64,000 nucleotides of DNA from Acinetobacter wuhouensis (GTDB lineage: Bacteria; Pseudomonadota; Gammaproteobacteria; Pseudomonadales; Moraxellaceae), in contig NZ_CP031716.1 of NCBI RefSeq assembly GCF_001696605.3, forward strand, positions 3,286,001 to 3,350,000. Direction: 5' to 3'. The notes beneath the pieces were generated by a model. It saw nothing but the letters and a program-made list of their open reading frames with translations, did no database searches and was not told the DNA's origin. Shown here one piece after another: positions 27,276 through 36,555 of the stretch. The position numbers were made by a program, and so were the translations under genes. Numbering within the stretch: the first letter of the stretch is position 1; each line of letters opens with the position of its first letter.

Positions 27276-28160
27276 ATGAACACAGAATCACCCAATAACA
27301 ATATTTTGATTGCAATCGGCTTACTCATGCTCTCTGCTTTTTTATTTTCAATCATGGGCGTCTGTATCCGCTATGCATCATATACTCTAGATAATTATAC
27401 GATCGTGTTCTTCCGTAATTTTGTTGGGATTTTTATTTTTCTACCACTGATTTTTAATAAAGGCATTGGTTTTTTTAAAACCCAAAAATTATGGATGCAT
27501 ACATGGCGTGCGCTTGTGGGACTCACGGCGATGTATGGATTTTTCTACGCCATTGCACATCTTAAATTATCCAATGCCATGGTCTTTACTTATTCTTCAC
27601 CGATTTTTATCCCACTGATTGCATGGTTATTTCTCAAAGAAAAAATTACCTTGTCGATGCTTATTGCTGCTGGACTCGGACTATTTGGTGTCATTTGTGT
27701 CGCTAAACCTGACAGCGGAATGTTCAATCAAATTTCAATGATTGGTTTGAGTGCGAGTTTCTTAGCCGCGATGGCATTTGTCACCGTTCGTGCGTTGACC
27801 AGTACAGAACCGCCTGAACGCATCGTATTTTATTTCTGTCTTATTGGCACAGTCATTTCAGCAATTCCGATGTTCTGGATGATTCGTCCTTATACAGTTA
27901 AAGAATTAGCATTTTTAATTGGTGCTGGGCTTTTAGCGAATATCAGTCAAATGTTTATGTCCTATGCCTACAAACTTGCGCCTGCGGGACAAATTGGTCC
28001 AGTGAATTATATTGCGATTATTTTTGCAGGGACATGGGGATTTTTATTTTGGGGTGAAATACCCGATCACTATAGCCTAATCGGTTTCGGCTTTATTTTA
28101 GTTGCCATCATTCTGTGTAATCCAATGTTACAGAAGAAATTAAATCAATTTAAACCCTAA
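27276..28160 (+). CDS. EamA/DMT family transporter
   Basis: The 294-residue protein has about ten membrane helices in two EamA repeats. The first includes GLLMLSAFLFSIMGVCIRYAS and the second ends with FAGTWGFLFWGEIPDHYSLI. It belongs to the same superfamily as the gene at 5800 but is not closely similar. The substrate is unknown; the S-adenosylmethionine-type carboxylate transporter subgroup is one possibility. Translation from the TTG at 27237 would add a 13-residue leader, so the ATG at 27276 is preferred. Confidence 0.87.
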   Translation: MNTESPNNNILIAIGLLMLSAFLFSIMGVCIRYASYTLDNYTIVFFRNFVGIFIFLPLIFNKGIGFFKTQKLWMHTWRALVGLTAMYGFFYAIAHLKLSNAMVFTYSSPIFIPLIAWLFLKEKITLSMLIAAGLGLFGVICVAKPDSGMFNQISMIGLSASFLAAMAFVTVRALTSTEPPERIVFYFCLIGTVISAIPMFWMIRPYTVKELAFLIGAGLLANISQMFMSYAYKLAPAGQIGPVNYIAIIFAGTWGFLFWGEIPDHYSLIGFGFILVAIILCNPMLQKKLNQFKP

Positions 28161-28302
28161 TCTCATGCTTAGAGAGTATTCATAAAATACCCGTGAATCC
28201 TCCCATATTTTATTACAATCAGTTGAACACTAAACTTTCTCTCTTTCACTTTATCAATCATCATTTCTCAATCATTCTTCTTCCATAACTCAGCAAAAAA
28301 CA

Positions 28303-28322
28303 AAAGCGCCCGAAGGCGCTTT
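28303..28322. terminator. bidirectional terminator between the EamA and TRAP genes
   Basis: AAAGCGCC-CGAA-GGCGCTTT, perfect 8-bp arms, with A-rich sequence on the left that becomes the T-run for the minus-strand TRAP gene. Confidence 0.8.
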
Positions 28323-28347
28323 CATCTATCACTATATTTTAGTTCAA

Positions 28348-30546
28348 CTACTTGTTCGGGTACCAGTCGAACAGATTAAACAAGTATGGACCGTAAGTAA
28401 CCAAGAGCAGTGATGAGAACAACACCACGATTGGCAAGATCCAACGTTCATATCGATAATAGAAGCTTGTGTATTTGGCTTTCGCTTCTGCATCGGCGGC
28501 GGCGACTTCCGCATCACCGACGGAGAGCCTCGTCAGCAAGTGATTCAGTGCCACTGGTGGTGTCACATAACCGAATTCAAATGCAACCAATACAATCATC
28601 CAGAAGTGGATTGGATGGATACCATTATCAAAGGCAACAGGCGCAATTGTCGCAGCAACAAGAATCACCGCACCGAATGGATCTGTAGTCATACCGATCA
28701 TCGCGAGTAATAATGCCATGAAGCCAAGTGTGATCAGGATACTACCCAAATGCGTTGGAACCATAGTCACGATTTCACTACGCTCAATCAGACCACCCAC
28801 ACTTGCAGATAACGCCATCAAGATAATTAAAGCACCAATATGCCCCACACTTTCAGAGGTTGAGAACCAAACTGAACCTGCAAAACCACGCTTCTTCTCA
28901 GCTGTATTTCCATGTTCACGTAAATATTCAGAATCTTGCTCATGTTGCAATGCAAGTGCTTTATTTGGATTCTCAGGTACTGGTAACTTATCACCAAAGA
29001 ACTTATCAAATAAGATAAATGCCAAGAGCATAATTGGAAGAATTACAGGTGCTGTAAACTCATCCATTTTAGTGTCTAAACCATATTGGTAGAAACCAAT
29101 TACTGCAATAACCACTAAAACATAAGGAATCACAGGTACTAAAGCACGTAGCATTCCAGGTACAGCTGTTTTCGGTGAATTAATACGGAATTTATCTTCA
29201 GCAAGGAATAAAGACACACCAAGGAAAATAAATGCAGTTAACCAGAATACATAGATACCATGATCAAATAATTCATCTGAAGTCACATGACGGCTATCGA
29301 GCATCGAGATCAGAATAACAAGCAAACATGGACGTAGTACGACACCCAATGAACCTGACATTGCAGATACAGCCAATGCATATTGACGACGCGCACCTGA
29401 GTTCCAAACTTCTTTATAAATGATCGCACCCGCTGCAACGACGAAGATACCAGAAGCACCGGTATAAGCAGTTGGAATTGCAGCACCAATCAAAATGATC
29501 CAAGTCAATGTTTCTGGCGCAAGATTCCATGGGCGTAAAATCGCTAAGAATAAATCCATGACGCGTGTTTGCGTCAACAACATACCTGCCCAAATGAACA
29601 ATGCTAAATTCAAGAAGATATTCGAGAACTCAGTCAACAAGCCAAGGTAAATTCCTTGCCCCATTGGATAGTCCATAAAGAAGGTAAATGCAATACCTGT
29701 GACTATCGCCATGAATGCGTATAACGGAATACTCAACATTGCGAGTCCGAAGTTACCACCCTCTTCAGCATCTGCAGGTGTACGGAACAATTTAAACAAA
29801 CTGATAATGGTCAAGATGACAAATAAAATCATCCATAGCCAATACACACCTATGGTTTCGTGAGTAGACTCCACACCAGAATTTAAAACAGAACGGTATT
29901 GGCTAATCACTGAATAGCTCAGTAAGGCATTACCGATTACCATTGCGATGTTATAGACTTTGAAATCAAGTTTGGTACGCGCAGGACGCAAACCAATGTG
30001 GTGCATTTTCAATGAAGCTGTAATTGAAGCAATCACCACCATTAAAATAAGAATCAGAACGCGGTTCTCTGTACCCCATTTGAGTATCCAGAAGAAACCC
30101 GTTTCCATCGAACGATAGCTACGAATCGTTGAATGCTGTTCCATATGCTTATTGGCTTTATCATAAAAAGCATATTTTTGATTACAGTCTGATTGAGCTG
30201 AAACAAATGAAGCACGAACATCAGCCTCTGGGGTTAAACCGAAAAACGCTGCATCCGGATCTTTTGCTTCCTGCTCCATTTTTTCTTTTACAAGCTTATC
30301 GATGTCCATATTACGGTCACACGATGGCTTGGTGGGTTCAGCACGTAAATAGGAATATTGCATTCCTATTTTCTCATCTCCATATAGACGCTCACCAAAA
30401 CGAAGCATCTGTCCATGAATCATATCCCCTGTTCCAATGATCAAAGTCAACAGAAGCAGAACAAGGACGACAAAGGTTGAGATCCACTCATTCCAGATAT
30501 AACTGAGTAGACCTAATCCTGATCTATTATTTACAGAATCTTGCAT
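28348..30546 (-). CDS. TRAP transporter large permease with fused small-subunit-like region
   Basis: The 732-residue inner-membrane protein has a DctM-type domain in its C-terminal half (about 330-700), including PTAYTGASGIFVVAAGAIIY, MTTDPFGAVILVAATIAP and GYVTPPVALN. Its N-terminal part (about 1-300) has a first helix, a long hydrophilic loop of about 110 residues, and four helices like the DctQ small subunit, so the two membrane subunits appear fused. No DctP binding-protein gene is in the window. The start ATG at 30546 has GGAA 7 bases upstream; a GTG at 30570 is also in frame. A TatT-type lipoprotein gene lies 1.2 kb upstream. Confidence 0.88.
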   Translation of the reverse strand: MQDSVNNRSGLGLLSYIWNEWISTFVVLVLLLLTLIIGTGDMIHGQMLRFGERLYGDEKIGMQYSYLRAEPTKPSCDRNMDIDKLVKEKMEQEAKDPDAAFFGLTPEADVRASFVSAQSDCNQKYAFYDKANKHMEQHSTIRSYRSMETGFFWILKWGTENRVLILILMVVIASITASLKMHHIGLRPARTKLDFKVYNIAMVIGNALLSYSVISQYRSVLNSGVESTHETIGVYWLWMILFVILTIISLFKLFRTPADAEEGGNFGLAMLSIPLYAFMAIVTGIAFTFFMDYPMGQGIYLGLLTEFSNIFLNLALFIWAGMLLTQTRVMDLFLAILRPWNLAPETLTWIILIGAAIPTAYTGASGIFVVAAGAIIYKEVWNSGARRQYALAVSAMSGSLGVVLRPCLLVILISMLDSRHVTSDELFDHGIYVFWLTAFIFLGVSLFLAEDKFRINSPKTAVPGMLRALVPVIPYVLVVIAVIGFYQYGLDTKMDEFTAPVILPIMLLAFILFDKFFGDKLPVPENPNKALALQHEQDSEYLREHGNTAEKKRGFAGSVWFSTSESVGHIGALIILMALSASVGGLIERSEIVTMVPTHLGSILITLGFMALLLAMIGMTTDPFGAVILVAATIAPVAFDNGIHPIHFWMIVLVAFEFGYVTPPVALNHLLTRLSVGDAEVAAADAEAKAKYTSFYYRYERWILPIVVLFSSLLLVTYGPYLFNLFDWYPNK

Positions 30547-30570
30547 TGTTATTCCAGTTTTTATGCCCAC

Positions 30571-31011
30571 CGTACAACAAACATGTACAGCTCATCTTTA
30601 TTATTAGGTGATAGTAAAATCCTTTACCAATACCCATTCCTATCATTACACTCTAAAGGTGCCGTAATTTTCTTAAAAAAAACATGACAAAGATTTATTT
30701 TTTCGGCGAGTATTTTGTCAACTCATCGCTTAGTTTAAAAATTAATGTCTACACATCATCTTATGCCTATCTTTTATTCTTATTAAAATACCTTGAATTT
30801 CAAATGAATCAATATAAATAGTGACTGATTATTCATTAATCACGAAAAAATTAATAAAAATTCAGGTTTTAACTCTAAAAATGCATTATTGTAAATATTT
30901 TCTTCTCATTGTTTTAAATAAAACTAAGTAGAATCAATCCAATACACTTTCTTTGTGTTTTGGAAATATGACAATTAAACTCCCCACATCACATCATTCA
31001 TTTCAACATTT
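30571..31011. other. AT-rich intergenic region, no gene seen
   Basis: The 441 bases between the TRAP permease start and the rhombosortase stop hold no convincing frame. They presumably contain the TRAP permease promoter. A weak inverted repeat with one mismatch (30939-30963) may mark the end of the rhombosortase transcript, but it lacks a T-run. Confidence 0.5.
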
Positions 31012-31620
31012 TCAGTCAAAGTGCGTTTTTTTTGAAGTCTGTGGTTTTGTGTTAAAAACATTGATTTGAAAAAATAAACACAACGCAGCGGCTAAACTCC
31101 CATAGATCACGCCAAGTAAGTGAGCTTGTGTTAAGACTGGATGCCCGATCAATTGCTGCGTTTGTAATGCTCCAAAAAAATGTTCCCAAACAAGCTTTAA
31201 AATGATGCCTAGTAAAATAATCAAAGCAAAATGTCTTTCTGACTTTTCTTTTAAACTCATCAATGTAGAAAAAACAAATAAACCATGCAATATGCCTGAT
31301 AGTCCTGCATAGGCATAAATTTCAGGATAAAAATAATAAAAACTCAAGCTCAAAAATGGTGGTAAAACAATCAGCAAACCTAATAAAGCTTTTTTATTGA
31401 TCTGCGGAAATAAAAATGGCAAACACATCAAAGCCAGCACATTTAAAACGTAGTGTATCCATCCTACATGTACCCAATGCGCTGTCCACCAACGCCAAGG
31501 CTGATTCCAAAACAAATCATGTCGATAAATCAAATGATCCTGAAAACATTGCAGTACCGCAAAAAAAATCAGACTGAAGAAAATAAACAATACTGTGTCA
31601 TTTTGCTTAACTTGTATCAT
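31012..31620 (-). CDS. rrtA: rhombosortase (rhomboid-type serine protease)
   Basis: The 202-residue intramembrane protease has about six helices. It has the catalytic Ser108 in AYAGLSGILHG, the His167 in TQAHLLGVIYG and the upstream HYVLN motif (His56, Asn60) of rhomboid proteases. Length and sequence fit the rhombosortase subfamily, which cleaves proteins carrying a C-terminal GlyGly-CTERM anchor before type II secretion. No GlyGly-CTERM tail is visible in any protein of this window, so its targets lie elsewhere. It sits between the TRAP permease and the TatT-like gene. Confidence 0.85.
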   Translation of the reverse strand: MIQVKQNDTVLFIFFSLIFFAVLQCFQDHLIYRHDLFWNQPWRWWTAHWVHVGWIHYVLNVLALMCLPFLFPQINKKALLGLLIVLPPFLSLSFYYFYPEIYAYAGLSGILHGLFVFSTLMSLKEKSERHFALIILLGIILKLVWEHFFGALQTQQLIGHPVLTQAHLLGVIYGSLAAALCLFFQINVFNTKPQTSKKTHFD

Positions 31621-31642
31621 TTCCCACCATGAAAATGTAAAA

Positions 31643-31666
31643 AAAGAAGAGCGATCGCTCTTCTTT
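31643..31666 (-). terminator. terminator of the TatT-like gene (24-base perfect palindrome)
   Basis: AAAGAAGAGCGA and TCGCTCTTCTTT form a perfect inverted repeat with essentially no loop. On the minus strand it is followed by a T-run, 67 bases after the lipoprotein stop. Confidence 0.75.
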
Positions 31667-31732
31667 GATTCTAACTCATCTTCAAACTTAATGACCTTTT
31701 ATCGATCAGCGCTTGCATAACATCACCTAAAG

Positions 31733-32830
31733 TTAAGGTGCTACAGTTGTATCTTCAGCTGGCGCTGCTGTATCTCCAGCACCTCCTGTTGGCGCAGGCA
31801 AGTCATTAAATAACTCATCATCACCACTTGAAGCTTGTTCGTCCCAGAATGTTGTCATACCATCATCCGCAGCACGAACCCCAGTATGCTCAGTCCAATA
31901 ACGATCTGCGATACCTTGAATCATTTGACCTGCCATACCATCCAATAATCTAAACTCAGGATTGATCGGCTTATCATCTGCACGTGATGCCGCATATGAT
32001 TTCAATGCGCCTCTTAACTTAGCATCATCACCACTGGCTTGTGCTGCTACCGCATTCATTGCAAAAGCTAAACGTACACCTTTTTGTTCAGCAATCTGCA
32101 TCGACTGTTGTAATGTTTGATAAGGATCCGGCTTACCATCACCCGCACCAGGTAATAGAATCCAAATCACTGCACGGGTCGCCATTGGCGCACCCCAGAA
32201 TTTATTATTGTCCAAACATGCCATACCACGTTCAACAATCGCGGCAATATCTTTTGGCACGTTGACAGCACCACCCGAGTTAATGTCATTGGTCATGGCT
32301 TGTAAACCACTCAACATACCAATCAGGTAAATCGTCTGATCTAAATCTTTACGCATGGTTGGACAAGAGTCGCCAAGCGTATATTTATATTTTGCTTGCC
32401 AACGTTCTGCAAAAAGTTGATAGCCTGCATATTGACGCTCTGCAGCAAGCGCAGCCCAGCGTTTTTGCTCTACACGGGCATCCTGAGCTTCTGTCACTTT
32501 ACCGTCTTTTGAGGCACGTAAATATCTAAGTTCCGCATCGAGCGCACGATTTTCAGCACACATACCCGCTGCTGAATAGAGCAATACCGCCATACGTGTA
32601 GGGTCTGCACCCATATCTTTGGTTGCCATAATTGCAGGTGTTAAAGCACTACCTGAATTACAAGCCATGTCTGTATCATTACCTGCCAAAATAGGTGGAA
32701 CAATGTGCTTTTCACTGAATCCTAATGCTACATTTGCACCAGATTTAACGACGTATGAACAACCTGATAAAACAGATGAGGCAACAACTGCGGTCAGCAT
32801 CAATTGACCAAATTTGTGGACCTTAGACAT
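31733..32830 (-). CDS. TatT-like TRAP-associated lipoprotein
   Basis: The 365-residue protein has a lipobox LSGC (Cys24). The helical mature part has the opening SGANVALGFSEKHIVPPILAG and several Ala-rich helix pairs. This fits the TatT family, trimeric TPR-like lipoproteins that work with some TRAP transporters in place of, or next to, DctP. It ends in a Gly/Ala/Pro/Thr low-complexity tail. Two genes downstream on the same strand is the fused TRAP permease, so a joint role in uptake of a hydrophobic or organic-acid substrate is inferred. Confidence 0.75.
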   Translation of the reverse strand: MSKVHKFGQLMLTAVVASSVLSGCSYVVKSGANVALGFSEKHIVPPILAGNDTDMACNSGSALTPAIMATKDMGADPTRMAVLLYSAAGMCAENRALDAELRYLRASKDGKVTEAQDARVEQKRWAALAAERQYAGYQLFAERWQAKYKYTLGDSCPTMRKDLDQTIYLIGMLSGLQAMTNDINSGGAVNVPKDIAAIVERGMACLDNNKFWGAPMATRAVIWILLPGAGDGKPDPYQTLQQSMQIAEQKGVRLAFAMNAVAAQASGDDAKLRGALKSYAASRADDKPINPEFRLLDGMAGQMIQGIADRYWTEHTGVRAADDGMTTFWDEQASSGDDELFNDLPAPTGGAGDTAAPAEDTTVAP

Positions 32831-32992
32831 ACTTCCTGTCCTCTATATAATTGTGTTTATATCCTTTTTCACTCACAATATCAGAAGCTACATCTGAATA
32901 AAAGAGTAATAGCTCTAATTTTATCTCAACAATTTGCCATACTTCAAATGTTGTGCAATTGACCCAATGTGATTTTTATAAAAATTTTAGGC

Positions 32993-33030
32993 AAAAAAAA
33001 GCAGCATAGCGACGGTTCGGCACATGCTGC
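32993..33030 (-). terminator. terminator of the 53-residue membrane protein gene
   Basis: GCAGCAT (33001-33007) and ATGCTGC (33024-33030) pair. On the minus strand the hairpin runs directly into eight T (32993-33000), 18 bases after the small gene's stop. Confidence 0.75.
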
Positions 33031-33047
33031 TTATTAAACGGTAAACT

Positions 33048-33209
33048 CTAAGAGAGCTTATTTGTTTTGAGTTTTCTAAATTTACGGCTAATAAATGTAT
33101 TACTGTCCGCTTTCTCAATCTGTTCCCTCAGCATAGTTCCTAATCTTCCTACAGTAATCGCAAGTACAATTGCGACGATTAGAAACCAATACGTATGAAT
33201 TTCACCCAT
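33048..33209 (-). CDS. 53-residue single-pass membrane protein
   Basis: A short gene with all the expected signals: ATG at 33209, GAGGAA seven bases upstream, stop TAG at 33048, and a terminator immediately after. The product starts MGEIHTYWFLIVAIVLAITV (one membrane helix, about residues 8-20 and beyond), then RLGTMLREQIEKADSN and a basic tail with FRKLKTNKLS. The basic C-terminus predicts a cytoplasmic tail. No family recognised. It stands alone between the TatT-like gene and ygfX. Confidence 0.7.
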   Translation of the reverse strand: MGEIHTYWFLIVAIVLAITVGRLGTMLREQIEKADSNTFISRKFRKLKTNKLS

Positions 33210-33412
33210 TTGGAAATTCCTCATTCGCTGTTGGTAGGTTTAATTTACCTGTAGAATGAATTATTCATCATGAAAATTGTCTAACAATTCTATTTTGCTG
33301 TGATTTTCATGCGATCTCGTCTAACAATGTTTATTATTTAGACATATTTTTCTATAAGTAATTATTTTATAATATTTATTATTCTTATCAAAAATTTAGA
33401 ATTGTTTAACAA

Positions 33413-33802
33413 TCAATTCAATCTTGCACGTGTTTGCATCGATTTCCATTGTTGTTTAGATAATTGATCACACCAAATGATTAAATTTGGGTCTTCTTTG
33501 TTTTGAAAAGTGATCACAATATATAAAGAGTGATTGAGTATTTTTTTGACTTTCACTTGTTGAATCAACCTACAATCAGCTTGTTGTAAACTCCACACAT
33601 CATGATCAAGTTGTTCTAAACAAATAACCGTAGATTGCTTCCTAAATAATTTTAATATCAATAAAGCAATGCCCAGTAAAAGGATACACAACCATATATT
33701 CAATAAAAAAGACAATAAAATAGTGATACACAAGAGACTAAAAAGCTGAAAACCCAGTGCAACACGACTGGGTTTTAACGCATAGCGCTGATGCATACTC
33801 AC
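33413..33802 (-). CDS. YgfX/CptA-like inner-membrane protein
   Basis: The 129-residue protein starts with LKPSRVALGFQLFSLLC, the conserved Pro-Ser-Arg opening of the YgfX family, has two membrane helices (about 16-55) and a cytoplasmic C-terminal half. In enterobacteria YgfX is encoded next to SdhE, has been described as a toxin affecting cell shape, and may recruit SdhE to the membrane. Here it follows sdhE by 31 bases in the same order, which supports the assignment despite low sequence conservation. Confidence 0.72.
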   Translation of the reverse strand: MSMHQRYALKPSRVALGFQLFSLLCITILLSFLLNIWLCILLLGIALLILKLFRKQSTVICLEQLDHDVWSLQQADCRLIQQVKVKKILNHSLYIVITFQNKEDPNLIIWCDQLSKQQWKSMQTRARLN

Positions 33803-33833
33803 ATCAATTCACTTAAAAATTGATTCATCAGAA

Positions 33834-34094
33834 TCAACCATGAACATAGTGTTTGAGTTTATTAATCAAATCTCGTAACTCAGGACGTGGCGGTTCTGAC
33901 ACTTCCATAAACCAGTCCAATAAATCAGGATCTTCTTGATCAACCAATTCTTTAAAAAGTAACTTTTCTTCAGCATCTGCCTGTAAGTAATACTGTTTTA
34001 CATAAGGGTCAAAATATACATCGATTTCTTTTAAACCACGACGTGCGCGATAAATCACTTTACGTTCTTCTAAAGTTAGTTCTTCAGACATCAT
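33834..34094 (-). CDS. sdhE: succinate dehydrogenase assembly factor SdhE
   Basis: The 86-residue (or 85 from the second ATG at 34091) small helical protein inserts FAD covalently into SdhA and FrdA. The defining RGxxE motif appears as RRGLKEID near residue 18, followed by the YYLQADAEEKLLFKELV and DPDLLDWFM parts common to SdhE/YgfY. GGGG about 6 bases before 34091 favours the second ATG. It forms an sdhE-ygfX pair with the next gene. Confidence 0.93.
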   Translation of the reverse strand: MMSEELTLEERKVIYRARRGLKEIDVYFDPYVKQYYLQADAEEKLLFKELVDQEDPDLLDWFMEVSEPPRPELRDLINKLKHYVHG

Positions 34095-34255
34095 TTTCCC
34101 CTATGGTAAATTCTGCATTAGTTTACCTGATTCCCTACAAATTTCTTGCTAAATTCTACCAAATGACCAAATTCATCATTTAAAAATGGGTTTTGAGCAT
34201 TCATCTCATTGCGAGTCTATTCTTTTTCACATAATTTCAAAGCACTAAAACTCAT

Positions 34256-35443
34256 ATGGATATTATAAAAATGCAATCAGGTGCAATCCGACCTTTAGCA
34301 AATATGTTACCACGTAAATTATTTAATGCTGAACATGAAGCATTTCGTGAAACTGTACGTAAATTTTATGAAAAAGAAGTCGTTCCCAATATTGCCAAAT
34401 ATGAAGCTCAACAACATGTAGATCGTGATTTGTGGAATAAAGCGGGTGAAATGGGCTTACTCTGTGCAACCATGCCTGAAGAGTATGGTGGTTATGGTGT
34501 AGACCGTCTTTACAGTATGATTTTGATTGAAGAACAAGCTTATGCCATGGATTCTTCAACAGGTTTTTCTTTGCATTCAGACATCGTTGCGAACTATATC
34601 AATAACTTTGGTAATGAAGAACAAAAGAAACATTGGATTCCAAAAATGGTCTCTGGTGAAGCAGTCACTGCAATTGCGATGACTGAGCCAGGTACAGGTT
34701 CAGATTTACAAGGTGTACGTACCACTGCTGTTTTAGATGGTGATGAATATGTCATCAATGGTTCTAAAATTTTCATCACCAATGGTTACTTATGTGACAT
34801 GGCGATCGTGGTTTGTAAAACAGGTAATTCTGACAAAGGTTCTGCCAACTTGTCTTTAATTATTGTTGAAGCAGATCGTGCTGGTTTCACCAAAGGTAAA
34901 CCGCTCAATAAAATTGGGATGAAAGGTCAAGATACTTGTGAATTGTTCTTTGAAGATGTGCGTGTACCGAAAGAGAATTTACTCGGTATGGAAGGTATGG
35001 GCTTCATCATGCTCATGAAAGAGTTAGCATGGGAACGTATGTTGGTTGCGATCATTTGCCAAGCAGGCTCTGAAGCAGCTTTAGCACACACTGTTCAATA
35101 CACTAAAGACCGTAAGGCTTTTGGTAAGCCGATTGGTGCTTTCCAAAATACCCGTTTCAAACTTGCTGAAATGCGTACAGAAATTGATTTTTGCCGTGCT
35201 TATTTAGATCGCTGTATGGAACTACAGCTTGAAGGTAATTTAGGCGTAGATGCAGCTGCGGCGGCTAAATATAAAATTTCTGAATTATTCTCAGAAGTTG
35301 TCGATGAGTGCCTACAATTACACGGTGGCTATGGCTATATGCTTGAATATCCGATTGCCCGTGCTTATATCGACAACCGTGCGAACCGTATTTATGCAGG
35401 CACCAATGAGATCATGAAAGAGCTCATTTCACGTTCAATGTAA
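34256..35443 (+). CDS. acyl-CoA dehydrogenase, long-chain/isovaleryl type
   Basis: The 395-residue FAD enzyme performs the first step of beta-oxidation-type dehydrogenation of acyl-CoA. It has MTEPGTGSD in the middle beta domain and the C-terminal LHGGYGYMLEYPIARAYIDN. The usual YEGT catalytic Glu position reads IYAGTNEIMKEL. The base is expected instead at Glu260 in LAWERML, as in long-chain and isovaleryl-CoA dehydrogenases. The N-terminal MDIIKMQSGAIRPLANMLPR is somewhat longer than usual and includes an internal Met at residue 6. Terminator at 35473. Confidence 0.93.
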   Translation: MDIIKMQSGAIRPLANMLPRKLFNAEHEAFRETVRKFYEKEVVPNIAKYEAQQHVDRDLWNKAGEMGLLCATMPEEYGGYGVDRLYSMILIEEQAYAMDSSTGFSLHSDIVANYINNFGNEEQKKHWIPKMVSGEAVTAIAMTEPGTGSDLQGVRTTAVLDGDEYVINGSKIFITNGYLCDMAIVVCKTGNSDKGSANLSLIIVEADRAGFTKGKPLNKIGMKGQDTCELFFEDVRVPKENLLGMEGMGFIMLMKELAWERMLVAIICQAGSEAALAHTVQYTKDRKAFGKPIGAFQNTRFKLAEMRTEIDFCRAYLDRCMELQLEGNLGVDAAAAAKYKISELFSEVVDECLQLHGGYGYMLEYPIARAYIDNRANRIYAGTNEIMKELISRSM

Positions 35444-35472
35444 AAAAATTGTAAATAAATTCAAAATAGATC

Positions 35473-35493
35473 AAGGAGCGAAAGCTCCTTTTT
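35473..35493 (+). terminator. terminator of the acyl-CoA dehydrogenase gene
   Basis: AAGGAGC-GAAA-GCTCCTT followed by three T. Confidence 0.85.
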
Positions 35494-35694
35494 CTTCATC
35501 TGCTTTTCGTAATCCGCCGTTATCTTTAACAGATCAATTTAGGCTATAACGAATAAACCACACTGTAATCAAGTTTCGTTAAATTCATCTATATTAGCTA
35601 TAAAAATAATACTTTACATAAAATTTTACATACCCCATTTGTATTTTATTTCAAATTGAATTAAATTCAATTCAAAACAAGAAGGAAGTTTAAA

Positions 35695-36555
35695 ATGACA
35701 AAAGTAGTTAAAAACCTCAATGAATTAAGTCAAGACTTAGCCGGTCGCCACACATGGACGAAAAGCACTGGGACTGAAGAGATTGATCCTGTACTCATTG
35801 AAAATGATCTAAAAAATTTGTTAACGGATGGTTATGTCATTATTCAAAACCTGTTAACGCATGAAGAACTAGAGGAGATAAAACAAAACATAAATCCCCT
35901 GCTGAATCACACAGGACGAAATACATTTGAGGGGGTTAAAACTCAGCGTGTATATAATGTTCTTGCCAAAACTAGAGCAGCTGACAAAATGGCACAGCAT
36001 CCACGTGTCTTAGCCTTGCTTGATCGCATTTTATTGCAAAACTATTTGTTATCTCAGATGCAAGTCATCAAAATTTTACCAGGTGAAAACGCACAATTAT
36101 TACATACAGATGATGGGCAATATGTTGTGCCCCGCCCGAGGAATGCTATTGGTGCTGCAACAGTTTGGGCAATCGATGAATTTACCACAAGTAATGGTGC
36201 AACTTCAGTCATCCCAGGCAGCCATCTTTGGGATGGGGAAAGAACGCCTCTCGAAAGTGAAGCTATTCCTTGTGTAATGCCCGCGGGATCGGTTGTAGTA
36301 TTTCTAGGCACCTTATGGCATGGTGGTGGAGCAAACCATTCAAACGCTGCGCGTTTAGGTTTTACATGCCAATATTGTGAACCTTGGTTGCGTCAACAAG
36401 AAAATTTTATGATGGAAGTGCCACTGGAAACAGCAAAGGGACTGTCTGAAGATTTATTACGTATGATGGGATATAGTATTTTCCCACCGTTTTTTGGGAT
36501 GGTGGATGGCATGCATCCTAAAAGATTACTGGAACATCAAAATACCGATGAATAA
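35695..36555 (+). CDS. phytanoyl-CoA dioxygenase (PhyH) family protein
   Basis: The 286-residue Fe(II)/2-oxoglutarate-dependent oxygenase has the iron-binding His137-x-Asp139 in LLHTDDGQYV and the distal His209 in GTLWHGGGANHS. A conserved Arg near the end of the core (NAARLGFTCQY) should bind 2-oxoglutarate. PhyH-family members hydroxylate lipids, small metabolites or natural products, and the substrate is not predictable. The stop overlaps the start of a TetR gene by 8 bases, so regulator and enzyme are in one transcript. GAAGGAAG lies about 7 bases before the ATG. Confidence 0.88.
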   Translation: MTKVVKNLNELSQDLAGRHTWTKSTGTEEIDPVLIENDLKNLLTDGYVIIQNLLTHEELEEIKQNINPLLNHTGRNTFEGVKTQRVYNVLAKTRAADKMAQHPRVLALLDRILLQNYLLSQMQVIKILPGENAQLLHTDDGQYVVPRPRNAIGAATVWAIDEFTTSNGATSVIPGSHLWDGERTPLESEAIPCVMPAGSVVVFLGTLWHGGGANHSNAARLGFTCQYCEPWLRQQENFMMEVPLETAKGLSEDLLRMMGYSIFPPFFGMVDGMHPKRLLEHQNTDE

